Below, in pieces: positions 5,309 to 7,527 of a stretch of 7,527 nt of DNA (positions are counted from its first letter, which is position 1; each line of letters starts with the position of its first letter). The position numbers and the translations under genes are program-made. The notes under the pieces are model-generated. The model saw nothing but the letters and a program-made list of their open reading frames with translations. It ran no database searches and was not told the origin of the DNA. The stretch covers positions 1-7,527 of the forward strand of contig CBDULQ010000183.1 of the NCBI GenBank assembly GCA_965368115.1. The letters run 5' to 3'. Origin of the DNA: CBDULQ01 sp965368115 (lineage in GTDB: Bacteria; Pseudomonadota; Gammaproteobacteria; SZUA-229).

Positions 5309-5897
5309 AATGATGTGCCAGTACCTGCCTCAAACGTTGGCAGGCATATCGTAATCGACTCTTAACGGTTTCCCTGCTGGTGCCGGTGATGTCGGCAATT
5401 TCCTGTAAACTGAAATGACTTTCTTCCTTGAGCAGAAAAGCATTGCGCTGTTCCATCGGCAGTGCGGCCAGCGCCTGTTCGAATTGCTGCTGCAATTGTT
5501 GTCCGGCCAGTTGTTGTTCGGGGGCCGAACCGACTGTATCAGGCAGCTGTTCTTCATCCAGCGGATCATCGATGCGCATCGCACGCCAGTGATCCACCAG
5601 ACGATTATGAGCAATGCGATACAGATAGGTCGTGAAACGAGCGCTGGGCTGATAACGATCGATACTGTTGATCAGTTTCATCCACACATCCTGGAACAGT
5701 TCATTCGCCAACTCCGGCTGTGCTGCCAACTGACGCTGAAAATAACGAAACAGCGGCCCCTTGTGCCGCGCATACAGACATTCGAAAGCCGCCGCGTCAC
5801 CAGCCTGGTAATTCAGCATCAGCTGTTCATCGGATAATGTTTCAGGCGCTTCAGCCGCCTTATCCGTGGCGGCTGAAGCCAGTTTAAACAATTTCAA
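5298..5897 (-). CDS. ECF-type RNA polymerase sigma factor
   Basis: This is a 199-residue protein. Region 2 spans about 23-105: SDEQLMLNYQAGDAAAFECL, then LANELFQDVWMKLINSIDRY and FTTYLYRIAHNRLVDHWR, the part that binds core polymerase and the -10 element. Region 4 spans about 142-193: ALAALPMEQRNAFLLKEESH, then SLQEIADITGTSRETVKSRLRYA, the helix-turn-helix for the -35. Regions 1.1 and 3 are absent, as expected for ECF sigma factors. The reading frame has no ATG near the 5' end except M27, which would cut into the conserved SDEQL segment. The likely start is TTG at 5895-5897, overlapping the TGA of the vWA gene in a TTGA junction. A second TTG two codons later is an alternative. There is no strong Shine-Dalgarno, so coupling to the vWA gene is likely. 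Control is probably through the membrane protein encoded next. Confidence 0.92.
   Translation of the reverse strand: MKLFKLASAATDKAAEAPETLSDEQLMLNYQAGDAAAFECLYARHKGPLFRYFQRQLAAQPELANELFQDVWMKLINSIDRYQPSARFTTYLYRIAHNRLVDHWRAMRIDDPLDEEQLPDTVGSAPEQQLAGQQLQQQFEQALAALPMEQRNAFLLKEESHFSLQEIADITGTSRETVKSRLRYACQRLRQVLAHHYEH
5848..5879 (-). repeat. Perfect 12-bp inverted repeat in the 5' part of the sigma gene
   Basis: GCTTCAGCCGCC (5848-5859) and GGCGGCTGAAGC (5868-5879) are exact reverse complements with an 8-nt loop. In the mRNA they form a GC-rich hairpin covering codons 7 to 17 if translation starts at TTG 5897, or lying in the leader if it starts at ATG 5819. There is no U-run after it, so it does not look like an intrinsic terminator. 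It could tune translation of the sigma factor or stabilise mRNA ends. Confidence 0.8.
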
Positions 5898-7527
5898 TTC
5901 AAAGTCTTTGCCAGTGCCACCAGTTGCAGAAATTCACCGCGATAACCGAAGTGATCATCACCGCGCGCGCTACGCGCCAGTTGCAGAATATCATCATAAG
6001 CGAACTGATTCAGGTATTCTCCACCGCGCAGCTGCTGACCGAACGCCGCCACCGCTGCAGCAAACCGGAAGTTATCCGAGGTTTTAAGCTGACCGGCTTC
6101 GGGCCTGGCGATCACCTGTTCCATAAGCTGACTTTTCGCACCGACCGCGGGCTTGTAACGCAGCCGCAACAGACCCAGTTCCGAGGTTTTCTGTGTCGCC
6201 GCCTGTGCTGTCGAGTAGCGCAGCGGATCGAGCCGTTGACCGGCACTGCCCTGCAGGGAAATTTCATACAGGGCGGTCACACTGTGACCGGCACCGATTT
6301 CACCCGCATCCACTTTATCGTTGTTGAAGTCTTCCCGTTTCAGTTGACGATTTTCGTAACCGATCAGTCGATACTCGGCGACCACCGAGGGATTGAATTC
6401 GACCTGGATCTTGACGTCGCTGGCGATGGTATTCAGCGTTGCACCCATCTGCTCCACCAGTACCTTGCGTGCTTCGTTGAGATTGTCGATGTAGGCATAA
6501 TTACCGTTACCGCTGTCCGCCAGTTGTTCCATCAGGTGATCGTTATAATTACCGGTCCCGAAACCCAGCGTGGTCAGTGCCACACCATCTTTACGATACT
6601 GCTCGACGAGTTGCTTGAGGGATTCGAAATTAGTCGTACCGACATTGAAGTCGCCGTCGGTGGCCAGGATGATGCGATTAATGCCGTCTTTGATGAATCC
6701 CTGCTGCGCCATCTGGTAGGCCAGCTGGATTCCGGCGGCACCGTTCGTTGAACCACCCGCCGTCAACGCCTGCAATGCGCGGTTAATTTTTGCATGCTGA
6801 TCACCGGGCGTCGGCTCCAGCACCACGCCTGAAGCACCGGCATAGACCACCAGTGAAATGCGATCCTGTGCATCCATCTGCCGAACCAGCATCTGCAGGC
6901 CGGATTTCAATAAGGGCAGTTTGTCCGTGCTCTGCATGGACCCGGAGACATCGACCAGGAATACCAGGTTGGCCGGCGGGAGCTGGTGCTGATCGAGCTG
7001 ATAACCTTTCAGCCCGACATGCAACAACAGGTTGTCGGTATTCCAGGGCGCCGGCGCAATTTCGGTGATCACATTGAAGGGGCGACTTTTGTCCTGTGGC
7101 GCCGGATAGTCATAGGCGAAGTAGTTGATCATTTCCTCCACCCGCACCGCATGCCTGTTCGGCAAATGCCCCTGGTTGAGGAAACGGCGCACATTGGCAT
7201 AGGCCCCGGTATCCACATCGATACTGAAGGTGGACACCGGATGTTCTGCGGCGCGCCGTAAGGGATTGTCGTCGAAGCTGTTGTAGTTCTCCCGATCGAC
7301 CAGCGTCGGTGGCAGCAGGCTCATATCCTGCGCCATGCGGCCCGAAGCCGCCTGAACGCGATAAGCCAGCGCTTCGCGCGCCATCTTGCGTTCCTTCCCG
7401 GCACCGGTCGGCGCCGCTGCCATGCTCGCATCCGCTTCGCTGTCCTCCAGCGGCGCAACAGGCACCGCTGGCCGGGTTAGCGGGCCGGGTGTCGGCAGCG
7501 TCTGTGCTTGCGGTTGGGATGTGGTTC
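5894..7527 (-). CDS. YfbK-like von Willebrand factor A domain protein (5' end cut by window edge)
   Basis: The frame is open from the right edge; the GTG at 7463-7465 is an internal valine codon, and about 20 more residues (TTSQPQAQTLPTPGPL...) precede it in frame. Counting from that GTG, residues 1-45 are Ala/Pro-rich. A conserved N-terminal region follows at about 50-150 (ENYNSFDDNP, then HPVSTFSIDVDTGAYANVRR, then VRVEEMINYF). The vWA domain covers about 165-345 with an intact metal site (MIDAS): DVSGS at D172/S174/S176, T240 in GGSTNGA, and D270 in ATDGD. The C-terminal 345-523 resembles the YfbK C-terminal domain. E. coli YfbK is about 575 residues, so only a short N-terminus, probably including a signal or lipoprotein sequence, is missing. 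vWA domains with a MIDAS usually bind protein partners. As first gene of the sigma/anti-sigma operon it may be a surface or periplasmic part of the same sensory module. Confidence 0.9.
   Translation of the reverse strand, partial: TTSQPQAQTLPTPGPLTRPAVPVAPLEDSEADASMAAAPTGAGKERKMAREALAYRVQAASGRMAQDMSLLPPTLVDRENYNSFDDNPLRRAAEHPVSTFSIDVDTGAYANVRRFLNQGHLPNRHAVRVEEMINYFAYDYPAPQDKSRPFNVITEIAPAPWNTDNLLLHVGLKGYQLDQHQLPPANLVFLVDVSGSMQSTDKLPLLKSGLQMLVRQMDAQDRISLVVYAGASGVVLEPTPGDQHAKINRALQALTAGGSTNGAAGIQLAYQMAQQGFIKDGINRIILATDGDFNVGTTNFESLKQLVEQYRKDGVALTTLGFGTGNYNDHLMEQLADSGNGNYAYIDNLNEARKVLVEQMGATLNTIASDVKIQVEFNPSVVAEYRLIGYENRQLKREDFNNDKVDAGEIGAGHSVTALYEISLQGSAGQRLDPLRYSTAQAATQKTSELGLLRLRYKPAVGAKSQLMEQVIARPEAGQLKTSDNFRFAAAVAAFGQQLRGGEYLNQFAYDDILQLARSARGDDHFGYRGEFLQLVALAKTLN

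Noticed and set aside
5848..5879. Inverted repeat as an intrinsic terminator between vWA and sigma
   Set aside because: There is no U-run on the minus strand after the stem, and the overlapping vWA/sigma junction argues for one transcript.
5924..6751. Open frame of 275 codons on the plus strand opposite the vWA gene
   Set aside because: The minus strand carries an intact vWA domain with MIDAS residues, while the plus-strand translation has no recognisable domain.
7463..7465. GTG as start codon of the vWA gene
   Set aside because: The frame stays open to the window edge, the protein would lack any export signal, and YfbK proteins are longer, so this is an internal valine.

Overview
The window looks like chromosomal DNA of a free-living gammaproteobacterium. 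The evidence is a close SrkA (YihE) homologue, a DUF3135 protein, a YfbK-type von Willebrand A protein and a near-consensus Fur box. Base composition is moderately GC-rich in the genes and AT-rich in the spacers. No rRNA, tRNA, CRISPR array, insertion sequence or phage gene is visible. No species can be named from this alone.

Left part (1-3144). A GAF-like sensor gene is read leftwards and runs off the left edge. Diverging from it is srkA, a stress-response kinase of the aminoglycoside phosphotransferase fold. Just after srkA comes a 19-bp Fur box matching the classical consensus at 17 of 19 positions. It overlaps a plausible promoter in front of an unrecognised 64-residue protein, so that protein is probably iron-regulated. 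Next are a small exported protein with a BamE/SmpA-like C-terminal motif and a PLP enzyme of the ACC deaminase/D-cysteine desulfhydrase family.

Middle (3145-3714). A DUF3135 gene on the minus strand converges with the PLP enzyme gene. It is separated from the next minus-strand gene by about 200 bp of AT-rich spacer. The spacer holds a weak promoter candidate for DUF3135 and a clear intrinsic terminator for the fecR-like gene.

Right part (3715-7527), all on the minus strand in the transcription order vWA, sigma, anti-sigma, FecR. A YfbK-like vWA protein, cut by the right edge, overlaps an ECF-type sigma factor by 4 nt. The sigma factor overlaps a single-pass membrane protein, probably its anti-sigma factor, by 11 nt. 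After 97 nt comes a secreted FecR-domain protein with its own good sigma-70-like promoter. The first three genes look translationally coupled. Together they suggest an envelope-sensing module: a surface or periplasmic vWA protein, a membrane-bound regulator and a sigma factor. A perfect 12-bp inverted repeat lies in the first codons of the sigma gene, which appears to begin with TTG.

The best candidates for something new are the Fur-box/64-residue gene and the hairpin-bearing vWA-sigma-anti-sigma operon. The other genes belong to known families.
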